A stretch of 64,000 nt of DNA, taken from contig CP084610.1 in the NCBI GenBank assembly GCA_025917655.1, positions 186,001 to 250,000 of the forward strand, read 5' to 3'. Under the pieces are notes generated by a model, which saw only the letters and a program-made list of their open reading frames with translations, was not told where the DNA came from and did no database searches. Below, piece by piece: positions 1-12,522 of the stretch. This DNA is from Chlorella sorokiniana (lineage: Eukaryota; Chlorophyta; Trebouxiophyceae; Chlorellales; Chlorellaceae). Each line of letters starts with the position of its first letter. Positions within the stretch are counted from its first letter, which is position 1. Made by a program: the position numbers and the translations under genes.

Positions 1-1333
1 GCTGTCGCTGACGCTGCCGCAGCAACGGCGGCAGCATCGGGTGGATTGTGCGCGGCCAGACGGTGCCCGAGTTCGAGGAGGCGGCGTTTGCCTGCGCCCC
101 CGGCGCCCTCGCGCAGTGCGAGACACGTTTCGGCCTGCACCTGCTCACTGTCACCGCTGAACGGTGGGCACCGCCGCTTGAGCGGCAGCCCGCCAGCCTC
201 GGTTGCCGCCGTTGCCTGCAGGGCCGCCGCAGCATGACCCTGCCATGCTCGTGCCCCGTGGCTGGTCGACACGCTGCACAGCGTGGCACAGCGCCTGCCC
301 TGCCTGCGCCTCTCCTGCCGCTGCGCATCTGCCCTGCATCTCGTCTGCCATCGCGCCGGCCCTCCTCCCTCTCCTACTGCCGAGTTTCCAGTGTGCCCTT
401 CCTTGCTCTCTCCCCTGCACCCTGTCCCAACCTGCCACCACACCACACCTCACTGCCAGCCCCCCCCGCCCCCTTCTCCCGAGAGCAGGAGGCCGCCGAG
501 GTGCGGCACATGCCTGTGCAGGAGCTGCAGGAGTCGCTGGCGGCGCGCTCCGCTGGCGCCAACGAGGACGTGCAGTACGTGGATGTGCGGGAGGAGCGGG
601 AAGAGGAGCTCGCCCGCCTGCCCCACTTCCAGCTGCTGCCGCTCAGCCGGTGCGCGCGCAGCGGGCGCCGCTATTCTCTCTCGCATGCGCTGTCTCGCCT
701 CGCAGCGTTTGTGTGCGTCTGTCTGTAGCTGGCGGGATGCTGTGTGTGGCCGTTGCGGACGGCATGCTTTGCTGACCGCCTGAGGCGTGGCCCAGCCCCT
801 GGGGCTAGGGTCTGGCAGTGGAGGCCGTGCCCGCTGCCCTCCCCCAGGCGCGCCCTGCGCGCCTGCCCAGCATGCGCCCAGGCCTCCACACGCATGCACG
901 CCTCGCCGCTGCGCTGCCGCAGCTTTGAGGCCTGGAGCCCGCAGGTGCACGCGCTGCTGGACAAGGAGAAAGAGACGGTGGTGCTCTGCCACCATGGCGT
1001 GCGCAGGTGGGGCCGGGCTGGCCAGGCTGCCGCGTGCGGGGGACAGAGCCCACGCCTGACTGCAGATTTGGGGGTGTTGCGTGGCGGGGCTGGGGGTGCC
1101 GTGCTGCCCTGGAGACCAGACCCATCCCTGTGCAGCCAGCGTGCTGCCGCTGTTGCAAAGTTCAACCAACCTGGATTCCTCTAAAATCCCCCACCCCCAC
1201 ACCCCCGCTCGCCCTCCGCCGCAGCATGCAAGCGGCGCAGTGGCTGCTGCAGCAGGGCTTCACAAACGTGCACAACGTGAGCGGCGGCATTGCGGCGTAC
1301 GCGCGCATCGACCCATCCGTGCCAGAGTACTGA
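1..1333 (+). CDS. PpiC (parvulin)-rhodanese fusion protein, chloroplast type, 5' partial
   Basis: This is the 3' part of a gene that starts left of the window. The first exon codes for the end of a parvulin peptidyl-prolyl isomerase domain (GWIVRGQTVPEFEEAAF, then FGLHLLTVTAER). Later exons (about 489-650, 915-1005 and 1225-1333) make a complete rhodanese domain: VDVREEREEELARLPHF, then VVLCHHGVRS, and it ends GGIAAYARIDPSVPEY. The cysteine of VVLCHHG sits where the rhodanese active-site cysteine is expected. The order PpiC then rhodanese matches the plant plastid protein STR12 (At5g19370 type), whose exact substrate is not established. The frame of exon 1 does not join exon 2 cleanly with the visible splice sites (donor after 163, acceptor before 489), so one base may be missing. 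Family call is firm; junctions are approximate. Confidence 0.85.
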
Positions 1334-1633
1334 GCGGGCCCCAAGTGCTGAGCGGGTGCCATGTTGCTGACCCAGTCGCCACATGTCATCGTCGCCGTGT
1401 TGCTGCTTAGAGCAGCAGGCGGTGCAACGGCTAAATCGAGGAGTTGAGTGGGATTGCCAGTGTTTCCTGTGCACGTGATAGCCGCAGAGGGTGCAGAGCG
1501 CACAGGGCAGCCTGTTTGCTGTGTAGCTGCCCACGCAACCAGCACCGCCGCTGCCGCCCGGTCTCCTCTTGTGCTGTCGGCTGAGAGCCAGCCCCAATCA
1601 AGCGCGAGCAGTTCAAGGTGTCAGAAATTAGAT

Positions 1634-1638
1634 TGTAA
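1634..1638 (+). terminator. TGTAA poly(A) signal of the PpiC-rhodanese gene
   Basis: TGTAA lies 300 nt after the stop codon of the plus-strand gene, in the 354-nt gap between two convergent genes. TGTAA is the usual polyadenylation signal of green algae. Assignment is by position only. Confidence 0.45.
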
Positions 1639-1687
1639 CAGCACAGCAGGCAGCGGGGCTGCGCAAACGCCCAGCTGTGCCCACTTG

Positions 1688-2949
1688 TCAGCTCACGGCT
1701 GCGCCGCCGCCGCCCCCTGGCTGCGGCCCGCCTGCAGCCGCCACCAGACGCGCCAGCAGCGCCTGTATCTTGGCGTCTTTGAGCCGCACCAGCTGCTCCA
1801 GCTTGCCGATTTTGGTTTCGAGGATCTGCGCCCAAGGAGGGAGGTGACGGCGGAGCAGCGGCAGCAGGTTGGCGGTGGACGGCTGCGGATGCGTTGTGCA
1901 TGGGCGCTGCGCCCTCGCTGGGCCGCTCCACAGCTGCCGGTTGCGGACACCCGGCAGCAGGTGGCGGCGAGCACCCGAGGGAAAGGCGGGCAGCCTGCCA
2001 GCAGCTGCGCCCGGCCTTGCAGGGCGCCAAGTAAACGGGCAATGAAGCAGACACGCCGCACCTCGTTTGTTTCTCGGAGCTCCTCCAGCTGCTGCTCCTT
2101 GTCAGCCAGGCTCGCCTCCAGCGCCTCGCCCAAGCTGGGAAAGGCGGCGTCAGCTGGCTGGCTGGGCACGTCGCCGAGCCGCAGCGCGGCGATCGCATCC
2201 GCCGCGGGGCCGCCGCCTGGCAAGCCGCACCGCCGGCCCGCCCGGAGAGTCGGGCTGGCTGTCTGTGCCGCCGGCGGCGGCAGTGGCCTGGCTGCGCGGG
2301 CGCGGGCCGCCCTGCTCCTGGAAGCGCGCCATGCGGGTGCGAACGTGCTTCAGCACGCGCTCAATGGCCCCCGCGTCGGCGTTGGCAACAGCCTCATACT
2401 CCTCCCTGGCCAGCGTGAAACCCATGCGCTTGAACACCTGCTGGCGGGGGCGGCGGGTTGAGAGGGCGGGGTTGAGAAGGCGGGGCTGCAGGGCTGGCAG
2501 CGGCAGCAGGGCTGGCAGCGGCAGCAGGGCTGGCAGCGGCAGCAGGGCTGGCGGCGACAGGCCGCTGCGCACACACAAGCAGCCAGCGTTGCCGCTGCCG
2601 GCGCCCAAGCACGCGCCTTCTGATTCAGCGTGGTCCAGTTGTACATCTTCTGCACGCTGTTGTGCGCCGGCGAGTAGTTGTGCAGCTCCACCAGCTTCGG
2701 GAAGAAGCAGTGCACGAGCTCCGCCATCAGCACTGCGCGACACACACGGAGCAGCGGGGGCAGCGTCGACTGAGGGCAGTAGTGGCAGAACAGCGCTACC
2801 CAAACCTCCGGTCCTTCGACTGGCACTCCACCCTCACCTCCGTCTGCGAAATCGCGGGAGATTGACTTTTTGGGGCGCGACAGCGGAACGCTGTCCACCC
2901 ACTCGTACAACGCCTGCAGCTCCTCCTCTGTGCAATCTGGTAGAGCCAT
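1688..2949 (-). CDS. SPEF1/CLAMP-like calponin-homology protein
   Basis: Sperm flagellar protein 1 family: a microtubule-binding protein with an N-terminal calponin-homology-like domain, found in the central apparatus of cilia and on microtubule bundles. Exon 1 (2838-2949) reads LYEWVDSVPLSRPKKSISRD; splicing at phase 1 into the next exon gives FADGVLMAELVHCFFPKLVE followed by LHNYSPAHNSVQKMYNWTTL. These are the family's hallmark lines. Downstream are GFTLAREEYEAVANADAGAI and IERVLKHVRTRMARFQEQG, then a C-terminal coiled coil (LADKEQQLEELRETNE, ILETKIGKLEQLVRLKDAK) ending in a Gly/Pro tail. The ATG at 2949 was chosen because the CH domain begins a few residues after it, as in homologues. It diverges from CGL160 with an 842-nt gap and converges on the PpiC-rhodanese gene. 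Confidence 0.85.
2491..2558. repeat. 18-nt minisatellite in a SPEF1-like intron
   Basis: Three exact copies and one degenerate copy of an 18-nt unit (GGGCTGGCAGCGGCAGCA) lie in the intron of the SPEF1-like gene, between the exons coding for LNQK and VFKRMGF. Confidence 0.8.
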
Positions 2950-3791
2950 CGAATCTGTGCCGCTTGATGTTGATGAACTGAAAGGTGCGAATGGGGTGCC
3001 GGCAGTGGCAGTCGGAGACAGCGAGCAGTGAGCAGCAAGGCTTTGACCGGAAGTGTCGCCGACGGAAGGGATAGCGTCAGGGAAATACTGCCATGCGCAA
3101 ACAAACAACAACTCATCGGAACAGCCGGGCAGGGACCTCTTGAATTTTGAGCTGCCTAGCGGCAGCGGCACAGTGCGCAGCGCAGCATGCTCTGCATGAT
3201 TGTTCTGCAGGCCTGTCAAGGGGCTTTCTTGCCAATAGTTCAATCAGAACCCCTTCAGCAGCCGCTTTGAAGCAACTTCTGCATATGCCCTGCACGGTAT
3301 GCGGCGTGGGGGTCGGGTTACTACCGGTACATCCGCGTCCGCATGATCCAAATGGGTTGCCCTTCACAGACATACTTTCCCTCTTCCCCTGATTGTCTCT
3401 AGGATAACACACGGCGCGCTCGAAATGGCCTGCAAGGCACGAGCTGTGCATGAGAGTGGGCACCCGAACCGTCACCACCATCATGTGACGCATCGGCCGT
3501 CGAATGCGCTCGCAGCACATGGGAAGCAAGCATGCAGAACACAGGTTCACTTTATGAGGACTTGCATAAGGAGAGTGACTCTTCAGATGCGGCGTGAACA
3601 CAGTGAGCGACGTGGTGAGCTGGTGGTGGCTGCAAGGAGCGGCGAGCCGCGGCGACTCCGCTGAGGAAAGACCGCAGCGCCCCCCACTAACGTTGGGTGG
3701 CGGGGAAGCGCTGCATTATGTTCAATTCCTGATCACCAGAGACTTGCAAGCGGCTATTCCTGTTCCGCTGGTAATCTGAGCGCGCTTCACC
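2950..3791. promoter_or_regulatory. divergent intergenic region, SPEF1-like / CGL160
   Basis: 842 nt between two divergent start codons, so it should carry both promoters and 5' UTRs. Open frames here are short, lack family resemblance and have no convincing exon pattern. I recognise no TATA element or known operator. Confidence 0.5.
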
Positions 3792-6307
3792 ATGCCGCAG
3801 GGCGCCCTCGCTCCCGGCCGCGCCTCTGCGTCTGCAACGCCCCGCATGACGGCCCAGCGGCCATCAGACTGCTCGCACCAGGCGGCGGCGTGGAGCTCTT
3901 GGCTGCCGCGAGCGGCGACGGGCGCCGCCAGCCGCGCTGCCGCTGCCCGTTGCCAGGCGAGCAAGGCTCCGGAAAGTGGTTACTTCTCTGATGCCGATCC
4001 CAAGGGTGAGTGAAAAAGTTGGATTCCTGCATCAGTGAATTGTTTCTCATGCGATTGAGTGCAGGGGCGCGCATGCTGCCTGTCGGCTGAGATGAATCCG
4101 CCGCCGCGCCGCCCTGCCGCCCCTCCCCCTGCAGCCGAGGTGCTGCCTGTGAAGAGCGGGCTGGCCGGGGACATCACGCAGCGCAGCAAGTCGCGTTGGG
4201 AGAGCGACTTCATTTGGAACAAGGCGGGTGGCGGGCCAGCGCGGGCGGCTTCAGAAAACCGCGGGTGCAACAATGGCGAGCGCGCCTCGCATTTGACACT
4301 TGCGTGCACTGCATGCCACTCAGCCGGCAGGTTTGTTGGCGCACATGTCCGCAGGACTGGGCCAAGCAGCTGGATTATGAGGAGAGCCTGCGCAAGCAGC
4401 AGGAGGCGGGGAAGGCCGGAGCGGCGGCGGCGTCGTCCGCCGCCGCAGCCGACCCGGCAGCACCCAGCAAGGGCTTCCTCAGCCTGACCAGCAAGGTGGA
4501 CCTCAACAGCATGGACGTGGATCTGTCAGCGCAGCTGAGGCCGCGCAAGAAGGACGGCGATGCGGCGGCGGCGGCGGCGGCGGCGCCACCTCAGCGCCGC
4601 CGCCCCCCGTCAAGTATGGCTCCGTGCCGCCCACCCGTGTGGAGCAGCGTGCTTGGGAGCGCGGCGGCAAGTACAGCCGCAAGGTGGTGGCGATCGCTCC
4701 CACCAATGAGGAGGCCCAGGTGGGTGCTGCGCTCTTGTGCCGCAGGGAAGGCGCGCCCGCCCCCAGCCGCCCAGCCGAGCTGCGCTGCGTGCAGCTGCTG
4801 GCCAACTCGCCTTGCGGGCGGAGGTCTGCATGCGCTTGCCATCCTGTTTTCTCATCCCCGTCGGCTGCCGGCTGCTGCCATCCTTCCTGCCGTCGCTGAG
4901 GACGGCCGGGAAACGCGTCGGTGCTGCGCACTCGCTGTTCTGAGCTCCAGTTCACCGAAGATAGTTCCTCTGGTCCGTGGCAGGGCAGAAAGCAGAGGCG
5001 CTGCTCAGTAACGCCCACTTTTCGCACCGCCGACCCCCCCCTCCTCGCCCCCGCAGGAGGAGCTGGAGGCGCGGCTGGCGGCCGAGCGGCGGCGCTACGA
5101 GGAGCTCAAGGCGGAGCTGCAGGGCTGGGCTGCGGGGCTGACGGCGCTGGGCCTGGGGGCCACCTTTGCCTTCTACGGCAGGCAAGCCGCTCTTGGGCCT
5201 GCCAGCTGGCGGGAACCCCAGCCTCTCCCTGTCCCTGCCTTCCTGAGGCCCTTAAGCCTCTGTGGCGGCGCTTCCCGAGCTGTGCCACCAGGCTGGTGCT
5301 TAGCTCAGCTCAGCTCAGCTCAGCTCAGCGGGAGCATCCAGTGCGGGGCTGGATTTCCACCCCGGCAGGAGAGGACAGGCTGGGCAGTGTTCTATCCCGG
5401 GCTGCCAGTGCAGCGCGGGGCGGCGGTCGGGGGAGGAGGCGGAGCATGCGTTGTTTGGGCGGGCAACCCTCGCAACGCCCCCTTCCTCCCCTTGCGCTGC
5501 TCCCCGCCATGCGTCCTTGACTGTTCCCGCCGCCCCTGCCGCCCCGCCCGCTTGCAGGGACGTGGCTGCGAGCTACGGCGTGGGCGCGCTGGGCGGCCTG
5601 CTGTACCTGCGCCTGCTCAACCGCAGCGTGGACGGCGTGGGGGCGGCCTCGGCGGCGCGGTCGGCCAGCCCCGCCTCCTCATCCCCGTCATCCTGGCGCT
5701 GGGCTACAACCGGTGGGCGGCCCGCCTGTGCTGCTTCGGGGGGCCAGGGCTGCTGCACGCAAGCACATGTGTGCAGCGGCGGGTGACGGCTTGCATTGTT
5801 TCGGGGCTCGGCCGCCACCTGTCTAGCGTGGCTCCTCCCATGCCCCGAAAACTGCTCTGGTTGCTGCCTGATGCCCGCTTTCAAGGGGGGCCAGAGGCTG
5901 GAGGCCTCACCCGTGCAGAGGGCATGAAGGTCCGCCTGCAAGGCAGGCATGCGCGCAGGCTGCAGGCGCACAACGAGCGGCCCGCTTCCCGCTGCCCCCC
6001 GCCCCGCCGCGCCCGCAGATACAACACCATGCTGGCGGAGGAGACGGGCCTCACGCTGCAGCTGCTGCCCATGCTCATCGGCTTCTTCACCTACAAGCTG
6101 GCGGTGGTGGCCAAGCAGTCGCTGGTGCTCTTCGGCGAGCTGGCGGCGGCGAGCCAGGCGGCGGGCCAGGCGGCGGGCGGCGGCGAGGGCGGCGCGGGCG
6201 GCGCTGAGAATGCAGGCGGCAGCAGCGCAGGCGGCGGCGAGGGCGCTGACGTGGATGTCACCTCTGTCGACCGAGCCTTCCGCAAGAGGGTGCTCAATGA
6301 GTTCTAA
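3792..6307 (+). CDS. CGL160: CGL160, chloroplast ATP synthase assembly factor
   Basis: Conserved Only in the Green Lineage 160: a thylakoid membrane protein related to bacterial AtpI/UncI that promotes assembly of the CF1Fo ATP synthase. Exon 1 (3792-4005) is a Ser/Ala/Arg-rich transit peptide. Further exons are 4135-4223, 4355-4719, 5056-5181, 5558-5712 and 6019-6307. Recognisable lines are SGLAGDITQRSKSRWESDFI, RRRYEELKAELQGWAAGL, a first hydrophobic pair (LTALGLGATFAFYG, ASYGVGALGGLLYLRLL) and the C-terminal LLIPVILALGYNR and ETGLTLQLLPMLIGFFTYKL. Two introns use GC donors (4224 and 5182; the second reads AG|GCAAG). Two one-base frame breaks occur, near 4565-4615 in a GCG run and near 5630-5650 in a G run. 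After the AtpI-like domain there is an Ala/Gly-rich tail of about 65 residues. Confidence 0.88.
5301..5330. repeat. CAGCT pentanucleotide run in a CGL160 intron
   Basis: About five consecutive CAGCT/TCAGC units lie in the intron between the fourth and fifth CGL160 exons. Confidence 0.7.
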
Positions 6308-7066
6308 GTCATGCCTAGCCACAGCGAGACACTGCTGACACTGTTCATTGGCTCTTGACTTAAAAGGGCGACTGCCGTTGCCAGCGGAGCCCCTCCCCCT
6401 CCATTCGAGCAACCGCCCCGCTGGCACCCTGGCTGGCGCTGGGCCTGCCACAGCCCACCCCAGCCTGCCCGACTGAACACCTGTCCTAACTTTTGGGCCC
6501 TGCTGCTGGAGGATGCACTGCACGATTCCTTGCTTCAGCTGAGAAATTAATTCCAGAGCCCAGCTGTCTGTCCTCATCCTCCGTGTCGCCTCGTCTGCTT
6601 GTGGTGCTCAATCCCCCGCCACAAGCCCAGCGGAACAAGGGAATTAAAGGGTACACCAGTGGCCGATGCTGAGACATCTAGGATTCCGAGGACAGCCGCA
6701 CACAGGCAGGGAAGAGAAAGGGTGAGGAGATGCAGGAAGCGGGGGTCTGCCCGCGTGGAGGCACTCGCTGCTTCCCGGCAAACTGGCCGAGGCGATGGGG
6801 TGGGGTGGGGGCGAGCCTGCCGGGCGCCAGGAAAGGCACGGGCTTGTCAGGCACAGCCGCCGCCCAGGCGCCGCCCGGCTGCTATGGCTGGACACATTTT
6901 CGAACAAGTCTGCTGCTGCTGCTGCTGGCAGGAGCCGGGCAGGGCCCAGGTGCCGCTGCAGGGCCCAGGTGCCCCTGCTCTGGCGGGCCGCCAGCGGGCG
7001 AGCGACCGCGCCGCGCTTTCTCGCCACCCTGGGCAGGCAGCCGCGGGGCACTGCCGCAGCGCCGCC
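6308..7066. other. convergent intergenic region, CGL160 / ARF1
   Basis: 759 nt between two stop codons, expected to hold two 3' UTRs. No exon-like frame and no TGTAA on the expected strand was found. Confidence 0.5.
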
Positions 7067-8803
<1,737 letters not shown>

Positions 8804-9210
8804 AGCGCCTGCTGCCTCCTCCGGCGGTTGGCGTGCAGGGGACTCCTGTTTTGGGGCTGCTGGCTGCTGTTTTGCAACCGATTGAAACTGCGGATCTGCC
8901 CTGGGCACCGCAGCGATGGAAGGAGGGCAGGCAGGGCAGGTGCCCCCGCCATCACAGCAATTGTGCGTGCTGTGCGCCCTGCTGCGTTTGGCCCGGGTCG
9001 CCGGTTGCCTCCTGCGGACCCCGCTTCCGCTCATTGCTGCTGCACAGGGGAGTGGCATTGCTCGGGCACCGTCCCAGCCCGTCAGGGACCCTTGCCCCAC
9101 TTGCCCCAGCTGCTCTCGCCTGCTGCCCGTCCCGTCGCTTGCTTCTTCGCCTTATACAACACAGAGCGCTGCGGCATCACTCTTTCCCAACAACTCGAGC
9201 AGCAGCACGA
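8804..9210. promoter_or_regulatory. divergent promoter region, ARF1 / surface protein A
   Basis: 407 nt between divergent start codons. It probably contains both promoters. No sharp core element was recognised. Confidence 0.5.
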
Positions 9211-11428
9211 ATGGCTCGCCTTGGCAGTGGTGCCTCAGCGCTGGCGTCGCCGCTGCTGGTCGCGTGCCTGCTGGCCGTCAGGAGGGTCGGCGGAGCCTCG
9301 ACGGGTGTCTTGGTGAGTTCAATTCCCAAGCTCGACACACAGACGGATACCCACTTGGTGGTGGCCAGGGTCGACGGTGAGCTCGCTGGACTCAGCGTGT
9401 GTCACGAGCCCTTCAGCCCCCGCTTTCAAATCTTGCAGGAGCTTGCCCCAGGGAACTGCGTGGTAGTACCCTTCAGCCTGGAAACCCCGCATCCAGCGTA
9501 CAGGGCTCAGGCGGCTGTTGCCGACAACGGCGTGCCAGGCTGCACCTTCAGGTGCGCGCCCCCGCCTCGCGCCGCAAACCCCGCTGCAGCCCAGCCGCCG
9601 CTGAGCCAGGCCCTGCTGTCGTTTTTTGTGTTATGCTCTGCCATCTCACCTCGGCATGCGTGGCGGCCGTGCTGACGACCGAAATTGAGCAGCGCACGTG
9701 GTGCCAGGGTGCCGCGTGCTGCTTGTGGCCGCTGCGGGCGCGCCTGGCTTGAAACGCGTCTGCCCCTCCCCTCCCTCCCGCTCCCTGCACGCCCTCCTCT
9801 TTGGGCAGTCTGCTGCGCCTCTACGCCTACAACAGCTGCACCACCCTTCGCAACAACGACGGCGCCGGGTGCGGCAGCAGCCCGGGCACCGTCTACACAG
9901 GCGGGTCCTGCGCCGTGCTGTTCGCGGAAGGCCCAGCGAGGCCTTTGTGACGGCTGCCATCCCAAGTGAGCGCCCGACGCCGCCGCCCGCCGTCCACACG
10001 CCGCCACGCCCCGTGCTCGTTGACTCCACCCTCCAACATTGTTCTCACCGCGGCCCCCAAAGCCAGCCGTGGCCCCGGGCGTCAAGCTGCAGCCCCACCC
10101 CCTGCCTCCCAACTCGCAGCCAGCCGGTTAGAGTACGATTCTGGCACCCTGTGCAGCGGCTCCTCCGCCATCACAGTCTACCTGGCCGCCCGCTACACCT
10201 GCCCCGGCAACGAGACCTAGCCTTTGGCCTTTGAAATCGTGGTGCGCAGAGATTGTTGGGGGAGCGGGGGCGGGGGGCAGGGTCGGGGGACAGTGAAGGG
10301 GGGGTGAGGAGGGGGATTGGCAGGGCAGAGGGCGGGTATGACTGGTTCCATGTGCGTGTGTGTTTTGGGGGGCTAGCAAGCGTGCGGCCCTGCCTTGGCA
10401 GCCGCAGCGCTGCTATGCGTCGTCGGGCGTCAGCCGTCGAGGCAGAAGCCCCAGCGGTTGCAGTGAGGGCGCTCCCGCTCCGCCGCCCACGCCAGCCCTG
10501 CCGCAGCCCTCCTCGCACGCGCCCCGCCCCTGCCGGCTTCTTGCGCGCTTGCCCTTACAGCTGGCCTTTGCTCATGCCGCCTTGCCGCTCCCCGCCACTC
10601 CGCCGCCCTGTGGGCTGCAGCTGGACGCGTGGCCGGGCACCTGCTCAGGCATCAACGACCTCGCTTGGATCATGGTTCTGGTGGGCGGCATGTGGGCGAT
10701 CCTCATCCTCGGCGTGGTGATGTCAGTGGTGAAGAAGCGGCGCGTGGCGGCGGCGGCCCAGGGGCAGCCGGGCGGCGAAGGCGTGCAGCTGGCGCCGCCC
10801 GGCACGCAGCAGGGCAGCGGGTACTACACCGGCAGCGCGGCCTACGGGGCGGGCGAGGCGGAGGTGGCGGCGGGGCACGGCTACCCGCCGCCCGCGGGCT
10901 GGCCCCCGCCCCTGGCGGCGCCCCGCTGCTGCAGCCGATGGCTACCCGCCGCCCACAGCTGCCTATCCCCCTCCCGCCGGTTACAACCCAGCTGCTGATG
11001 CAGCCCCTGCTGCTGCCGCCGATGGCCACCCGCATGCTGGCCAAACCTCCGCCGGCGGCAGCGCTCCCGCTGTTTCTGTTGACCCCGGCGCGCTCATGTC
11101 AGCCGTGCTGGGCCCCGGCAGGCGCCACAAGCCCAAGCGCAAGAAGCAGAGCGGGCTGGGCGGGCTGGGCCTGGCGGCCGCGCTGGTCGGCGTGCCGTTG
11201 GCCGGGCTGGCCCTCCTGCCGCTGGCGGGCGGCGACGACGCCGACGCCTCTGGGGCGCGCGTCCGCCGCCTCCGCACAGGGCTCTGGTGCACCCTCCTCT
11301 GCCTCCGACGAGGAGCACGGCGGGCAGTCGGACGGCGGCGCCCGGGCGGCGACGTGTCGGACGGCGGCGGCGCAGACAGCGACGCGGGTGCCGACAGTGA
11401 TGCCGGCGACTCGCCCTCGTCAGAGTGA
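9211..11428 (+). CDS. surface protein A: Cys-rich ectodomain, TM segment, Tyr/Pro/Gly tail (unknown family)
   Basis: I do not recognise the family. Exon 1 (9211-9312) codes for a signal peptide (ASALASPLLVACLLAV). Exon 2 is 9439-9551; exon 3 starts near 9810; exon 4 near 10125. The ectodomain carries eight cysteines, in GNCVVV, GCTF, SCTTL, GCGSS, SCAVLF, LCSG, YTCPG and GTCSG. All eight are shared with the next gene. Then comes a transmembrane helix (IMVLVGGMWAILILGVVMSV) followed by KKRR, so the tail should be cytosolic. The tail has VQLAPPG and GYYTGSAAYGAG, then YPPP-type repeats, a basic patch HKPKRKKQ, a second hydrophobic stretch (GLGLAAALVGVPLAGLALLP) and an acidic Ser/Asp end. The ectodomain frame meets a TAG at 10218-10220 before the TM exon, and frame breaks occur near 9930 and in the tail. 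The single-gene model therefore rests on its paralogue. Confidence 0.7.
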
Positions 11429-12522
11429 CCCCTTTGCAAACCCCCGCCCACCCCAGTGATTTTCTGGGTGCATCGCCAGCACCCCGCATTTCCAGCAACA
11501 CAACCAGCGCTGCCAACCCAGCTTAGGACACCGTTACACCTACCCACCTTTCATCCAGGACTTCCACAGCTCACCCACCCGTCCTAGCCGTTCCCCGTGC
11601 AGCGCCTTTTCCTGCCCAGCGCTGAGCTCAGACCTCGCCTTGCCTAACTGTTGTTGCGTAGAACCTGCTTGCATACTGTTGCCCTGCCCTGCCATGCCTG
11701 GATTATACTACCTGCTTGCCTACCTGCCTTGATTCTTGCCTGCCTACCTGCCTTGATTCTTGCCTGCCTACCTGCCTTGATTCTTGCCTGCCCACCTGCC
11801 TTGATTTCTGCCTGCCCACCTGCCTTGATTCTTGCCTCAACTGCATGCCTACCTGCCTGTTAGCCGATGCACCCATGTGCGTGATTTTTGTACTGCCCTG
11901 CCTCTGTATTTATGTCCCCCTTCTTATACTATCCATCCATTCTCCATCCACCATGTTGAGCAGATTCTTTAAAACCACTGTGGATTTCAAATCAGCACGT
12001 GCTCAAGAATCGCTTAGAACGTCGGCTTTGACATGGTGCGAGCGGGACAGCTGTGTCGCCACCGCTGCTTTGGATGGGTGCACGCACAGGCATCGCAGGA
12101 TGCCATCGATCAAAGTGGGCATGATAACCTTCACCACAGCATTGGCCACAGCCCCGTATCAAACTCTGAGCATGCTGCGCTGAGCAGCGCTCGGCGTGCG
12201 ATGGGAGGGGGTGCTGTGATGCAGGCATTGGTAGCTTGAAGGCGCTTCCATTCCACTGCGTTTGTTTACCTAAGAGGCTCCTTTTTGGCCTGCCCAGGGC
12301 CCTTGCTGCACCTCGGGCGGTTGCCCCGTCCTCGCTGGGCCTTCTCGGGGTTTGATCGCGATTAAGAGACTCAGGGCGGTATTCGGCAGCGAATTGTTGG
12401 TGCCCGCTGTCCCTCCTCCTTCGCGAACGGCTTTGTGCCCACCAACCCCAGCTTGAGGGCCAGAAGCCATTGCACGCTTAGAACGATCCGGCCTGACCCG
12501 ATCGAAGCGAGGCGTCCTCTGC
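11429..12522. other. intergenic region between surface proteins A and B
   Basis: 1,094 nt between tandem genes. It holds a 24-nt minisatellite (11715-11836) and otherwise no exon-like frame. The right part must contain the promoter of gene B. Confidence 0.5.
11715..11836. repeat. 24-nt minisatellite, about five copies
   Basis: The tandem unit CTTGCCTGCCTACCTGCCTT plus GATT is repeated about five times with few changes; the first copy is 4 nt shorter. It lies about 290 nt after the stop of gene A. Open frames through it (repeating ACLPALIL) are by-products of the repeat. Confidence 0.85.

Noticed and set aside
11651-12183. Frames coding for repeated ACLPALIL or PTCLDSCL
   Set aside because: Produced by translating the 24-nt minisatellite; no start context or exon structure.
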